From Nitrospirales bacterium (GTDB lineage: Bacteria; Nitrospirota; Nitrospiria; Nitrospirales; UBA8639): DNA of 64,000 nt. Below the pieces are notes generated by a model. That model worked only from the letters and a program-made list of their open reading frames with translations. It searched no databases and was not told the DNA's origin. Shown here one piece after another: positions 17,839-25,368 of this stretch. Location: contig BQIV01000012.1 of NCBI GenBank assembly GCA_021604005.1, positions 51,756 to 115,755 of the forward strand, read 5' to 3'. The position numbers and the translations under genes were made by a program. Numbering within the stretch: the first letter of the stretch is position 1; the number at the start of each line of letters is the position of its first letter.

Positions 17839-18123
17839 ATGTCGGATGAACGTCAAAAAGAAACGGATCCAGAAAAACTGGTACTGTTGTATGAACGGTT
17901 TAAAGATGTCTGTCTTGTCGAAAAAGAAGTGTGGAAGGAAATCTATATGCCGCGACAGGTCACGCAAGGTGCGGTGCTGACAAACGTGCAGGAACGGTAT
18001 GAAGTAATTATCGATGATGAAGACATTGAAGACACCCTCGAAGCCAATATTCCACTTGGGAGTCAATCACTCGCTGCAGCAATCCAGGAGTATAAGAGCC
18101 ATATTAGTTTTAGACGAAAATGA
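17839..18123 (+). CDS. Hypothetical 94-residue protein, interrupted spacer downstream by a MITE
   Basis: A hydrophilic, charged protein with an acidic stretch (YEVIIDDEDIEDTLEAN) and helical ends. AAGGAG lies nine bases before the ATG. Its stop codon is part of the left copy of the 8-bp target duplication of the MITE at 18129-18353. A decayed paralogue lies at about 19740-19923, on the other side of the Fic gene. Function not recognised; it could be linked to the Fic gene, but nothing proves that. Confidence 0.65.
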   Translation: MSDERQKETDPEKLVLLYERFKDVCLVEKEVWKEIYMPRQVTQGAVLTNVQERYEVIIDDEDIEDTLEANIPLGSQSLAAAIQEYKSHISFRRK

Positions 18124-18128
18124 TATTT
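18121..18128. repeat. Target site duplication, left copy
   Basis: TGATATTT, identical to 18354-18361 on the other side of the MITE. The first three bases are the stop codon of the upstream gene. Confidence 0.8.
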
Positions 18129-18353
18129 GGCTCTTTTGAATTTCGAGTGGGTATATAAACTTTTATCCTGTTCCTCCCCTTTGGAAGGGGAGGATTTAGG
18201 TGGGGTAGAGTCTTACCACGCGCGAACCCTGGCTGACGTAAATGCAAAGACTGCAGCAACTTGACATTTCTACCTCCTTGCCCCTCCTTACAAAGGAGGG
18301 GAACTTCCGCCTTGTTCCCTGGCTATCGTACCCACTCGAAATTCTAAAGAGGC
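18129..18353. mobile_element. 225-bp MITE with 25-bp terminal inverted repeats
   Basis: The ends are inverted copies, 18129-18153 and 18329-18353, matching at 23 of 25 positions (inner 16 bases GAATTTCGAGTGGGTA perfect). It is flanked by an 8-bp direct repeat TGATATTT. It holds no gene. Internal inverted blocks CCTCCCCTTTTGGAAGGGGAGG-like (18173-18194) and CCCTCCTTACAAAGGAGGG-like (18283-18301) add further hairpins. It must be moved by a transposase encoded elsewhere; none is in the window. Confidence 0.88.
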
Positions 18354-18446
18354 TGATATTTAGGGTAAGAGTATCAACAGTAAAAATAGACTGTTCCGGA
18401 TTGTTCTATATATTTTTTGATTCTCACGGCTTTCTCTTAAGATATG

Positions 18447-19595
18447 TCAACGGTTGGCAAAGAGATCGATGTAAAGACCGTAGCGGAATTGACGATTACG
18501 AGTATGCCCTGTCATTTCGGTGAGTATATGATGTTCAATGAATCTGCTCATAAGTTGGTTAGCTGACGTAAAGCTCACATTAGTCTGCTTGGCCAACTCG
18601 TTGACAGATATGATCGGTTGAGAGAAGAGTCGTTCCAATACTTTGAGTCCATTTGCTGCCGTTCGGCCAAAATGTTCTGTAATGATTAGTCGATGTGTTT
18701 CGCGAAGATTAACAATGTCTCTGGCTGTCTGTGTGGCTTCCTGTGACACTTCTGTGACTGCCGTAAGAAAAAACTTTATCCACTCTTCCCAATTCCCATT
18801 ATCACGAATATCCTGAAGCATGCTGTAATACTGATTACGATGGAGTTTCAAGTAATGCGAAAGATAGAGGACGGGCTGTTGAAGAATCTTGCGTTCACAT
18901 AAGAGAAATGTGATGAGTAGTCGTCCCATTCGTCCATTGCCGTCGAGAAAAGGATGAATTGTTTCGAATTGAGCATGGGCCAACCCAACTTTAACGAGAC
19001 TTGGCATTGGATCAGTTTGATGGAGGAATTGTTCTAGTTGGCTAAGTGCCTGCGGTACTACCTCAGGTGGTGGTGGAACAAATGTAGCTTCATTAAGGGT
19101 CGATCCTCCTGGGCCAATCCAATTTTGCGTTGTGCGAAGCTCGCCTGGATTCCGCTCCATACCCCGAGTGTTTTCTAGTAATCGCGTGTGGATTTCACGA
19201 ATTAATCGGACTGATACAGGGAGTTCGATAAGACGTTCAAGGCCGAACCGCAATGCATTTATATAGTTAAGGACTTCATTGACATCGCCAGGTCTTTGAG
19301 GATTAAACACACGGGCCTCAGCCTCCAATACATCATCAAGTGAACTTTGGGTCCCTTCGATTTGGCTAGAAAACACCGCCTCTTTACGGATATACATGAA
19401 GACAAATAGGTTCGAATCAGGGAGGGTTTGAATCGAGCCGTCGAGGCGTCCCAATGCGCGGTCTGCTTGCGAGATGAGCGCCAGTGTTTCGTCATCCATC
19501 TGAAGGGCGGGATCAGGTGGGAGTGAGGCAGGGAAAAAGGCGGAATATCCAGAAATCTGTCGAATATACTTCCCAGAGCGTTCTTTGTTCTTCAA
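18447..19595 (-). CDS. Fic family protein with winged-helix C-terminus
   Basis: A 382-residue Fic protein, normally an AMP-transferase acting on protein targets. The full active motif HPFLDGNGR is at 214-222. An N-terminal inhibitory-helix motif SSQIEG (Ser76 to Gly81; pattern S-xxx-E-G) is present, so this is a self-inhibited, class II type. The last 60 residues look like a winged helix-turn-helix (NELAKQTNVSFTSANQLMSRF), common in this subgroup. The gene stands alone on the minus strand between two paralogous copies of a small gene (one intact, one decayed), with a MITE past its 3' end. The family often sits in accessory regions. Confidence 0.93.
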   Translation of the reverse strand: MKNKERSGKYIRQISGYSAFFPASLPPDPALQMDDETLALISQADRALGRLDGSIQTLPDSNLFVFMYIRKEAVFSSQIEGTQSSLDDVLEAEARVFNPQRPGDVNEVLNYINALRFGLERLIELPVSVRLIREIHTRLLENTRGMERNPGELRTTQNWIGPGGSTLNEATFVPPPPEVVPQALSQLEQFLHQTDPMPSLVKVGLAHAQFETIHPFLDGNGRMGRLLITFLLCERKILQQPVLYLSHYLKLHRNQYYSMLQDIRDNGNWEEWIKFFLTAVTEVSQEATQTARDIVNLRETHRLIITEHFGRTAANGLKVLERLFSQPIISVNELAKQTNVSFTSANQLMSRFIEHHILTEMTGHTRNRQFRYGLYIDLFANR

Positions 19596-19739
19596 CAGTT
19601 ATTTCCTTATAGAAGGCTGCCCTTCATAAGACTTTACTGGAATTCCATATTAAAGTCTACATTCAATATGGATGGTATAGGAATCCTTATTGAAGGATAG
19701 TGGTGATAAAGCAAAGAGAAGAGGTTAGTGTAAGGGCAA

Positions 19740-19923
19740 TAGAATTTATAGATACAGGGAGACTCATATGGCCAGATTTTTTCTCATGACGAGAACAGTA
19801 TGAAGTGAAATTGATGATGAAGACATTGAAGACACGCTCGAAGCTAATATTCCGCTTGGAGGCAAACCACTCGCTGCAGCAATCCAAGAGTATAAGAATC
19901 ATATTAGTTTCGCAAAGAAATGA
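19740..19923 (+). pseudogene. Decayed paralogue of the 94-residue gene
   Basis: From about 19797 to 19923 the DNA matches 17996-18123 closely (shared GATGATGAAGACATTGAAGA, then CACTCGCTGCAGCAATCCA). Compared with the intact gene one base is missing near 19806-19812, which shifts the frame, and the upstream part is only patchily similar with a deletion. It is therefore a truncated, frameshifted remnant rather than a gene. Confidence 0.8.
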
Positions 19924-20036
19924 ATTTTAAGGTATGTGTATCTACAAAATAATGGTTGGGAAAACAGTCGTGTGTGCCGAACCTAGTCAATAAAGCAGAA
20001 TATTGCTGCAGCTCAGTTGTATGACTTTGAAATTGG

Positions 20037-20777
20037 ATGTTCAAAGGGCCAAAAATTTTGAATAGAAAACAATATCTAGAATTATTACTCCAGCCACCAA
20101 AGCAGAGCGTTGTGGCAGATGTTAGACGCGATATTTATGATCCACAGGTTCTAGAAATAATTCAAGATTTGAGAAGCGCGTTTGATCATCAAACACATGT
20201 CAATATTTGGATTAACGTTCCTGTGTGCGAAAGCTGCAGGAAGACTGCTTGTCAAAAACTCAGAACGGATATACGTTTGAAAAAGGTGTCATTTCAGAAT
20301 TGGGAAGATGAATATATTAGCCTTGGGATTGCTCAAGACAAAATAGTGGAAGCGAACGGTGCAATTGAGGCTGGCACCTGGCATGGTCCTTTCTGCCAAG
20401 GTTGCTGCCTCCAATTTCGACTAAGGGATCAACCCGGGTATTTTTACTTGGAATGTGTAACACCATCGGAACTATATAACGTACCCATCATAGAGGGGAA
20501 AAGACCTCCAAAATGGATGAGAGAGGTAATGTTTGCAGAGAATTCTGATGGATGTGCTGCATGCCCAAAATCCTTCTCTAGCGAAGATTTGACCTTTGAC
20601 CATATAGTTGCCCGAGATCACGGAGGCCAAACGTCATTTGAAAATCTTCAAATTCTTTGTAGGAAATGCAATCAAATAAAAGCTAATAGTGCAGTGAAGA
20701 GAAAAGAAGTTAAACTTTCTTACCTCTTATTGCCAGCTTCACTTCATTCGCATGACGCTGATAATCAGACGACCTAG
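20037..20777 (+). CDS. HNH endonuclease domain protein
   Basis: A 246-residue protein with a C-terminal HNH nuclease: zinc-type cysteines CAAC (173-176) and CRKC (208-211), DHIVARDHGG (His189) and FENLQILC (Asn203). An additional Cys-rich part is in the N-terminal half (CESCRKTAC at 64-72, CQGCC at 120-124). The surrounding DNA is A+T-richer than the window average and the gene has weak translation signals, which suggests acquisition. No methylase or restriction partner adjoins it, so it may be a solitary defence or homing-type nuclease. Confidence 0.82.
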   Translation: MFKGPKILNRKQYLELLLQPPKQSVVADVRRDIYDPQVLEIIQDLRSAFDHQTHVNIWINVPVCESCRKTACQKLRTDIRLKKVSFQNWEDEYISLGIAQDKIVEANGAIEAGTWHGPFCQGCCLQFRLRDQPGYFYLECVTPSELYNVPIIEGKRPPKWMREVMFAENSDGCAACPKSFSSEDLTFDHIVARDHGGQTSFENLQILCRKCNQIKANSAVKRKEVKLSYLLLPASLHSHDADNQTT

Positions 20778-20991
20778 CTGAGCATGGCAGAGTCAATTGA
20801 TTATACAGATGAGATATATCGTATATCTATGGAATGAGGGATAGATCATCATTGCAGAAGAGTTGAAAGATTTCATTTTCATTCGTAACAACGGAATTTT
20901 TCGATGCGCTATCAGGTAAAAATTAATGGTTATTGGACTGGACGCTCAAGTTGAACAACTTGAATTCATTGTCTGCGTCAACTCATTCCTG

Positions 20992-22128
20992 TTAGTTTTG
21001 TGTAGAACCACACAGCTCTCGAATCTGAGCCCAGTGTGTCTTTGGCAACAACGGATTTGTCGGGTTGAACGTGGGAGGTATAAGCTTTTGCAAGCGTTGA
21101 ATGCGTTCATTCGTCGAGGGGTGAGTTCGTAGATATTGTGTAATATGTTGGGGCGTTTTTCCCTTCTCGCCAAGCTTTTCATTGATCGTACGAAAAAAGT
21201 TCAGCATGCCTTGTGGGTCGATTCCTGCGCGAAGTAACAGCAGTACTCCTTCCTCATCCGCTTGCTCTTCTACATCTCGATTGTACGACAAGGTCTGAAG
21301 TATATGCGCGGCTTGTAGGCCGAATGTCATGATCCCGCTGACGTCTCCACTTAAGGCTCCGATCACGACTCCCATTGACGCTTGTTGGACTAAGAGACGC
21401 ATGCTATGACGTTGTACAATGTGTTGCATTTCATGCGCAAGTACGCCGGCAAGCTCTTCCTCAGTCTCAGTGCGTTCGAGTAATCCTCGAAATACAAGAA
21501 TCTGTCCGCCTGGCGCCGCAAGCGCATTGATGGCGGCACTGTGTACGACATGGACATGAAATGTATATGGGGTTGCTTCCACGTGACGACGTAAGGTGTT
21601 CACCATGGTATCGAGTGCTTGAACAACTTGCGGGTCAGCACAGCGTTTCTCCGGTGGAGCCAGTTCTGTAGCCATGAATTGGCCCAACTCTTGTTCCCAG
21701 GCCATTGGAATGAGCGTCGTGATGGGACCCGAGAGCCAGGGTATGCCCCACGTAAAAGCCACCCACAAAAGCGGAAGGCTGACGAGACCGGCGAGGATCG
21801 TCAGTAAGAGCCGGTGCTGACGACGTGCGGGGTTATGAAAGTGGGTGACCAGATCCGGGGCAAGAGCATGAAGACTCTGTAAGATAGCAATGTCAGATAC
21901 TGTGAGAATCTCACATATCCCACTTCCCCGTTCAAATCGAACCTCTTCTCCTGAATATTTCCCCTGCGTTTGCCTGATATCGCGATAGCGCCAGGATAAT
22001 TGGCTACCAGATTGGGCAATGATTTGTATGCCAGAAGGCTGTATTTGAACTGTGACGCGGTGCGGGACGGCGGATACGCCATCGTAATAGATGCCGCTCC
22101 ATTCTGTTTTGCGTATGGTGGAACTCAC
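20992..22128 (-). CDS. M48 family metalloprotease
   Basis: A 378-residue membrane protease. The zinc motif HEMQH is at 232-236 and the third ligand region EEQADEEG lies about 50 residues on. A membrane segment spans about 106-130, preceded by a beta-rich PH-like N-terminal domain (about 5-70). M48 enzymes clear damaged membrane or periplasmic proteins. It follows the DUF898 gene by 103 bp on the same strand; the DUF898/M48 pairing is seen in other bacteria and supports a joint membrane role. Confidence 0.92.
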   Translation of the reverse strand: MSSTIRKTEWSGIYYDGVSAVPHRVTVQIQPSGIQIIAQSGSQLSWRYRDIRQTQGKYSGEEVRFERGSGICEILTVSDIAILQSLHALAPDLVTHFHNPARRQHRLLLTILAGLVSLPLLWVAFTWGIPWLSGPITTLIPMAWEQELGQFMATELAPPEKRCADPQVVQALDTMVNTLRRHVEATPYTFHVHVVHSAAINALAAPGGQILVFRGLLERTETEEELAGVLAHEMQHIVQRHSMRLLVQQASMGVVIGALSGDVSGIMTFGLQAAHILQTLSYNRDVEEQADEEGVLLLLRAGIDPQGMLNFFRTINEKLGEKGKTPQHITQYLRTHPSTNERIQRLQKLIPPTFNPTNPLLPKTHWAQIRELCGSTQN

Positions 22129-22231
22129 GGGTTATTGAGAGACTGCAATGAATTGATTGGCTAGCCTATTCTTTTTGTCATAGTTTGAGCGAGGTACGCT
22201 TCACGAACAACGCGATACGTCTTGCATGTTC

Positions 22232-23911
22232 CTAGCCGAGATCGAATCCGGTATCGAAAAATCCAGCTAACTCTTCTCCGGTTGGAGACGCATCCCTCGC
22301 ATCTTGTTCGATGAGATGAAGGTCAAGAGGTCCGTCGAGGCCTGTATAGTAATAGAAGAATTGCAGGTTTCGAACTTGAACCCATGGCCACGCTAATCCT
22401 AATGTGCTAACCAGAAGAAAGAGGTGGCCAATTCGTAGTTCAAATATTTTCCACGCCGTCACGGTTGAAAAGAATCGAGCCTCGCCGAGTCTTGTATGAT
22501 TCCAAAAAAAACATTGCCGTGCAGCTTGTAGGTACAACCATGGGACGATAAGCCCGATTCCGGCGATAAAAGGAAGTGCGCTTGACGCAAACATGATTGT
22601 TGCCATGTCAGACAGTGGCATCGACAGGTACACGGTGACTACGGCCAAGGTGATACTGCTAGCGAGGGTGATGGTCATGAGATAGAGCACGGCAGATTTG
22701 GTGTAGATCGCGAAGAGATCTTTGCCGGTTCCATCATAGCCGAAGGAGTGGTTTCCAAATTGCGACTGTGTGACCAGGTAGTGTCTGCGGGCATTTTCAA
22801 AGAATGGATAATAGAGGCCGAGCGTGAGCGTGGTGAGTACAGCGCCCTTGAGCCAGAGCTTGGTATAATCCGAGACGGTGCCGCGGAATGAAAAGCGAAT
22901 ATTCCGTAAGGATGTTCGACTCATGCGATATCGGTGAGCCCCGACGACGGCAACCGGGATGAAACACAGAAAGAGCAACCCGGCGATACTCTGCGGAATA
23001 TACGGAGGCACTTGTTGCCAGAAATACGGAAGCGCACTTATCGACAGGTAGGGAACGCCAAAGACAAGCATGGCTTTCACCCATCCCGTAAAGAGTTCTG
23101 TGCCTGTGCCATGATACGCGAATCTTGTACTCGCAAAGCTGGTTTGGCTGTTCAGAAATGCTCGAACGCGTACACGTCCCCAGAATGAATAGATTCCGAG
23201 CGTGATGATGGTGAGAAAGCTATTCATGATAAAAATGCCAAAGAGCGATCGTCCATTTCCCCAGAATATGGGGTATCGAACTCGATCTGATGACAGTGGA
23301 CGTTCGTGTTCGAGGGCGATGGGGGGTGGCGGATCGACGTGTCCCTCTTCAGCAACAAGGTTTGAGTCGGATTCTTGGGAAGATTCTGCCTCTTCAAGCG
23401 TGAGTAAGGCTTGTGAGTGAATGGGGTCATGTTCTGGTGGTCTATTTTCTGACGCGGTTTGTGCCACCGCATTCGCTGGAGCCTCGACGTTCATAAAGGC
23501 CTGCGAACTGATGGGGCCTGGCTTTGATGGTCCATCTCCTGAAGATGTTGGGGAATGTGCGATGGATGGAGTCTCATTGTGAATCGTGAGTGGTTGTCCG
23601 TCGGCTATGGGCGATGCTTGGGTGGCGACCTGTGTTTTTTCTAGGGCTTGAGCGCTGGTCTCCGGTGATGTCGTGAGAGGGCTTTCTGGAGAACGGGTCG
23701 CGAAAACCGGTTTCGTCGATGCTGTTACCTGAGGCGAAGAGGTTGTGGTAGACGATGATGATGTCCAAGGGGTTGAGGTTGTTTTCCCGCCTGTTATGAC
23801 CGGGGCATCTTCCTCCAGGCTGAGGAGCCCAGCTCCACATGAAATGCATTCATCCGTCTGGGCTTGACGTTCACCGCATTCCGGGCAAGTCAGTTCCGTT
23901 ATCCCATCCAT
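22232..23911 (-). CDS. DUF898 (YjgN-like) membrane protein with zinc-ribbon N-terminus
   Basis: A 559-residue protein. It starts with a short zinc ribbon (CPECGERQ...CISCG, residues 9-26), then a Ser/Thr/Pro-rich disordered stretch (about 40-205). The C-terminal half is the multi-span DUF898 domain, marked by the repeated pattern FWGRVRVRAFLNSQTSF / YPFFENARRHYLVTQSQFG. About eight to ten membrane spans are expected. The family is uncharacterised. It is the first gene of a likely two-gene unit with the M48 protease. Confidence 0.88.
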   Translation of the reverse strand: MDGITELTCPECGERQAQTDECISCGAGLLSLEEDAPVITGGKTTSTPWTSSSSTTTSSPQVTASTKPVFATRSPESPLTTSPETSAQALEKTQVATQASPIADGQPLTIHNETPSIAHSPTSSGDGPSKPGPISSQAFMNVEAPANAVAQTASENRPPEHDPIHSQALLTLEEAESSQESDSNLVAEEGHVDPPPPIALEHERPLSSDRVRYPIFWGNGRSLFGIFIMNSFLTIITLGIYSFWGRVRVRAFLNSQTSFASTRFAYHGTGTELFTGWVKAMLVFGVPYLSISALPYFWQQVPPYIPQSIAGLLFLCFIPVAVVGAHRYRMSRTSLRNIRFSFRGTVSDYTKLWLKGAVLTTLTLGLYYPFFENARRHYLVTQSQFGNHSFGYDGTGKDLFAIYTKSAVLYLMTITLASSITLAVVTVYLSMPLSDMATIMFASSALPFIAGIGLIVPWLYLQAARQCFFWNHTRLGEARFFSTVTAWKIFELRIGHLFLLVSTLGLAWPWVQVRNLQFFYYYTGLDGPLDLHLIEQDARDASPTGEELAGFFDTGFDLG

Positions 23912-24139
23912 ATCGATGTTCCTTGTCTTTGCGTCAACGTGGCGTACGGTAATATATGATTGCTCACAAGTGTGTAGACATGTTTGAATCTAACGGGGTA
24001 TCGGCAAAAACAAGCGAAAACCTAAATAAACGGAGACATGCCGCGTGATTGTTTGAGGAGGACTCCTCAGCAGAAGACAAACGATATTGGTATGTAGCAA
24101 TATCGTAGGTATAAGTTATGAGGTGGATAATGCCGATGA

Positions 24140-24619
24140 ATGACAATGGTGAGACATTTGAACGTGGAAATAGCTAACTGTTGGTGGCATAGGGGAGTGC
24201 TGGTGCTCGTCCTGCTTGCCGGAATATGGGGGTGTGTGCCTTTGTCTTCAACATCTCAGGAGATGAGGAGTCTGTCTCATCCGAAAGACCGTGCACCAAT
24301 TCAGGTAAGTGATTTGGCGGGGGTGTGGGAATATGAAGAGAGAAACGTTGTCTATCCACTCACATTCGATGAGAATGGCAACGGGACCTATGAATGGAAG
24401 GATGGACGATTTACGACGACGAGCATAGAAGGTCGAACATGGAAAGGCACATGGTCTCAGCGAGAAAATGACCGGGAAGGTGGCTTTGAAATTCAATTAA
24501 GCCACGATGGTGTCATGGCCACGGGGCGTTGGTGGTATACTCGTATTGAACAGGTGCATAATCCCTTGAACCCAGGGGGAACGTTTACTCTCACACGGCG
24601 TTCTGTTGAGACGAAATAG
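24140..24619 (+). CDS. Putative lipoprotein, unknown function
   Basis: A 159-residue protein with a long N-terminus ending in a lipobox-like LLAGIWGC (about residues 25-32). The mature part has regularly spaced Trp/Gly strands (DLAGVWEYEE, GTYEWKDGRF, WKGTWSQREN, GRWWYTRIE), suggesting a small beta-barrel of lipocalin-like size; that is inference. The start could also be the ATG at 24146. The palindromic repeat begins at its stop codon. Confidence 0.6.
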   Translation: MTMVRHLNVEIANCWWHRGVLVLVLLAGIWGCVPLSSTSQEMRSLSHPKDRAPIQVSDLAGVWEYEERNVVYPLTFDENGNGTYEWKDGRFTTTSIEGRTWKGTWSQRENDREGGFEIQLSHDGVMATGRWWYTRIEQVHNPLNPGGTFTLTRRSVETK

Positions 24620-24763
24620 AGGGTACCCCTAAAAAACCGTCCCTTTCCGTGATGGCGGCGTCAGCCGCGTGCTCAAATCCTCATGTATGCCTCTATACAC
24701 TGCGGTTTTGCGCGCGCGGCTTCCTTGCCCTCACGAAAAAAACCTGGTTTTTAGAGGTGCCCT
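24620..24763. repeat. Dispersed palindromic repeat, copy 2
   Basis: A 144-bp element with inverted ends: AGGGTACCCCTAAAAAACC on the left and GGTTTTTAGAGGTGCCCT on the right. Nested inner arms (TTTCCGTGATGGC with GCCCTCACGAAAAA, and GCCGCG with CGCGGC) make nearly the whole element foldable. It is homologous to 4269-4409 and, at the right end, to 49738-49756. It sits exactly between a stop codon and the start region of the NlpC gene (21 bp away). Confidence 0.88.
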
Positions 24764-24783
24764 AGAAAAAACAAGAGTTGCAA

Positions 24784-25368
24784 ATGAACACAATCGTGAA
24801 AATGAACCTCGTGAATGTTCTGATGGTATTGTATGTCGTTGGGTGTCAGAGTGCTCCGCGGCATGCGACGAATCCCATTGTCGGTATCCATGCCTCAACA
24901 ACGACGGTCACGCTGTCGAACGAGAACGCGGTCAAGCGGTCATTGTATGCGCAATTAGAGGAGTGGAACGATGTGGAGTATGACTATGGCGGGTTGAGCA
25001 AGGACGGTGTCGATTGTTCGGGATTTGTGTTTCTTACCTACCAGTCTCACTTTGGCGTCAGGTTGCCACGGACCACTGCGCAGCAGTCTCATGTCGGACG
25101 ACCAGTTGCCCAACATCAACTGCGACCTGGCGATTTAGTCTTTTTCAAAACGGGACGCAGTACTAGGCATGTGGGAATTTATGTTGAAGGGCGACAATTT
25201 ATCCATGCCTCAAAAAGCCGTGGAGTCATGATATCAAGTTTAGATGATGTCTATTGGTCGAAAAAATATTGGAAAGCCAAACGAGTCGAAACGCACTCAT
25301 CTTCTACGACATACATTCCTGAACATCCCATTCACAATTCTGCTAATGTTGGATTGGCGCGGTCTTAG
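24784..25368 (+). CDS. NlpC/P60 family lipoprotein
   Basis: About 194 residues with a lipoprotein signal ending LYVVGC (Cys21) and an NlpC/P60 cysteine-peptidase domain (about 50-165). The catalytic Cys is in DCSGF (Cys78), with His in RHVGIYV (His129) and His in FIHAS (His141), so the triad is complete. These enzymes cut D-gamma-glutamyl-diaminopimelate bonds in peptidoglycan. An in-frame TTG at 24778 is possible, but ATG at 24784 is preferred. The last 26 bp overlap the 3' end of lon on the other strand. Confidence 0.9.
   Translation: MNTIVKMNLVNVLMVLYVVGCQSAPRHATNPIVGIHASTTTVTLSNENAVKRSLYAQLEEWNDVEYDYGGLSKDGVDCSGFVFLTYQSHFGVRLPRTTAQQSHVGRPVAQHQLRPGDLVFFKTGRSTRHVGIYVEGRQFIHASKSRGVMISSLDDVYWSKKYWKAKRVETHSSSTTYIPEHPIHNSANVGLARS

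Noticed and set aside
17998..19923. att-type direct repeats of an integrated element
   Set aside because: The two copies have diverged and the second is frameshifted; no integrase lies between, so a paralogous duplication explains them better.
24669..24983. 104-codon ORF
   Set aside because: It begins within the palindromic repeat and overlaps the well-supported NlpC/P60 gene in another frame.
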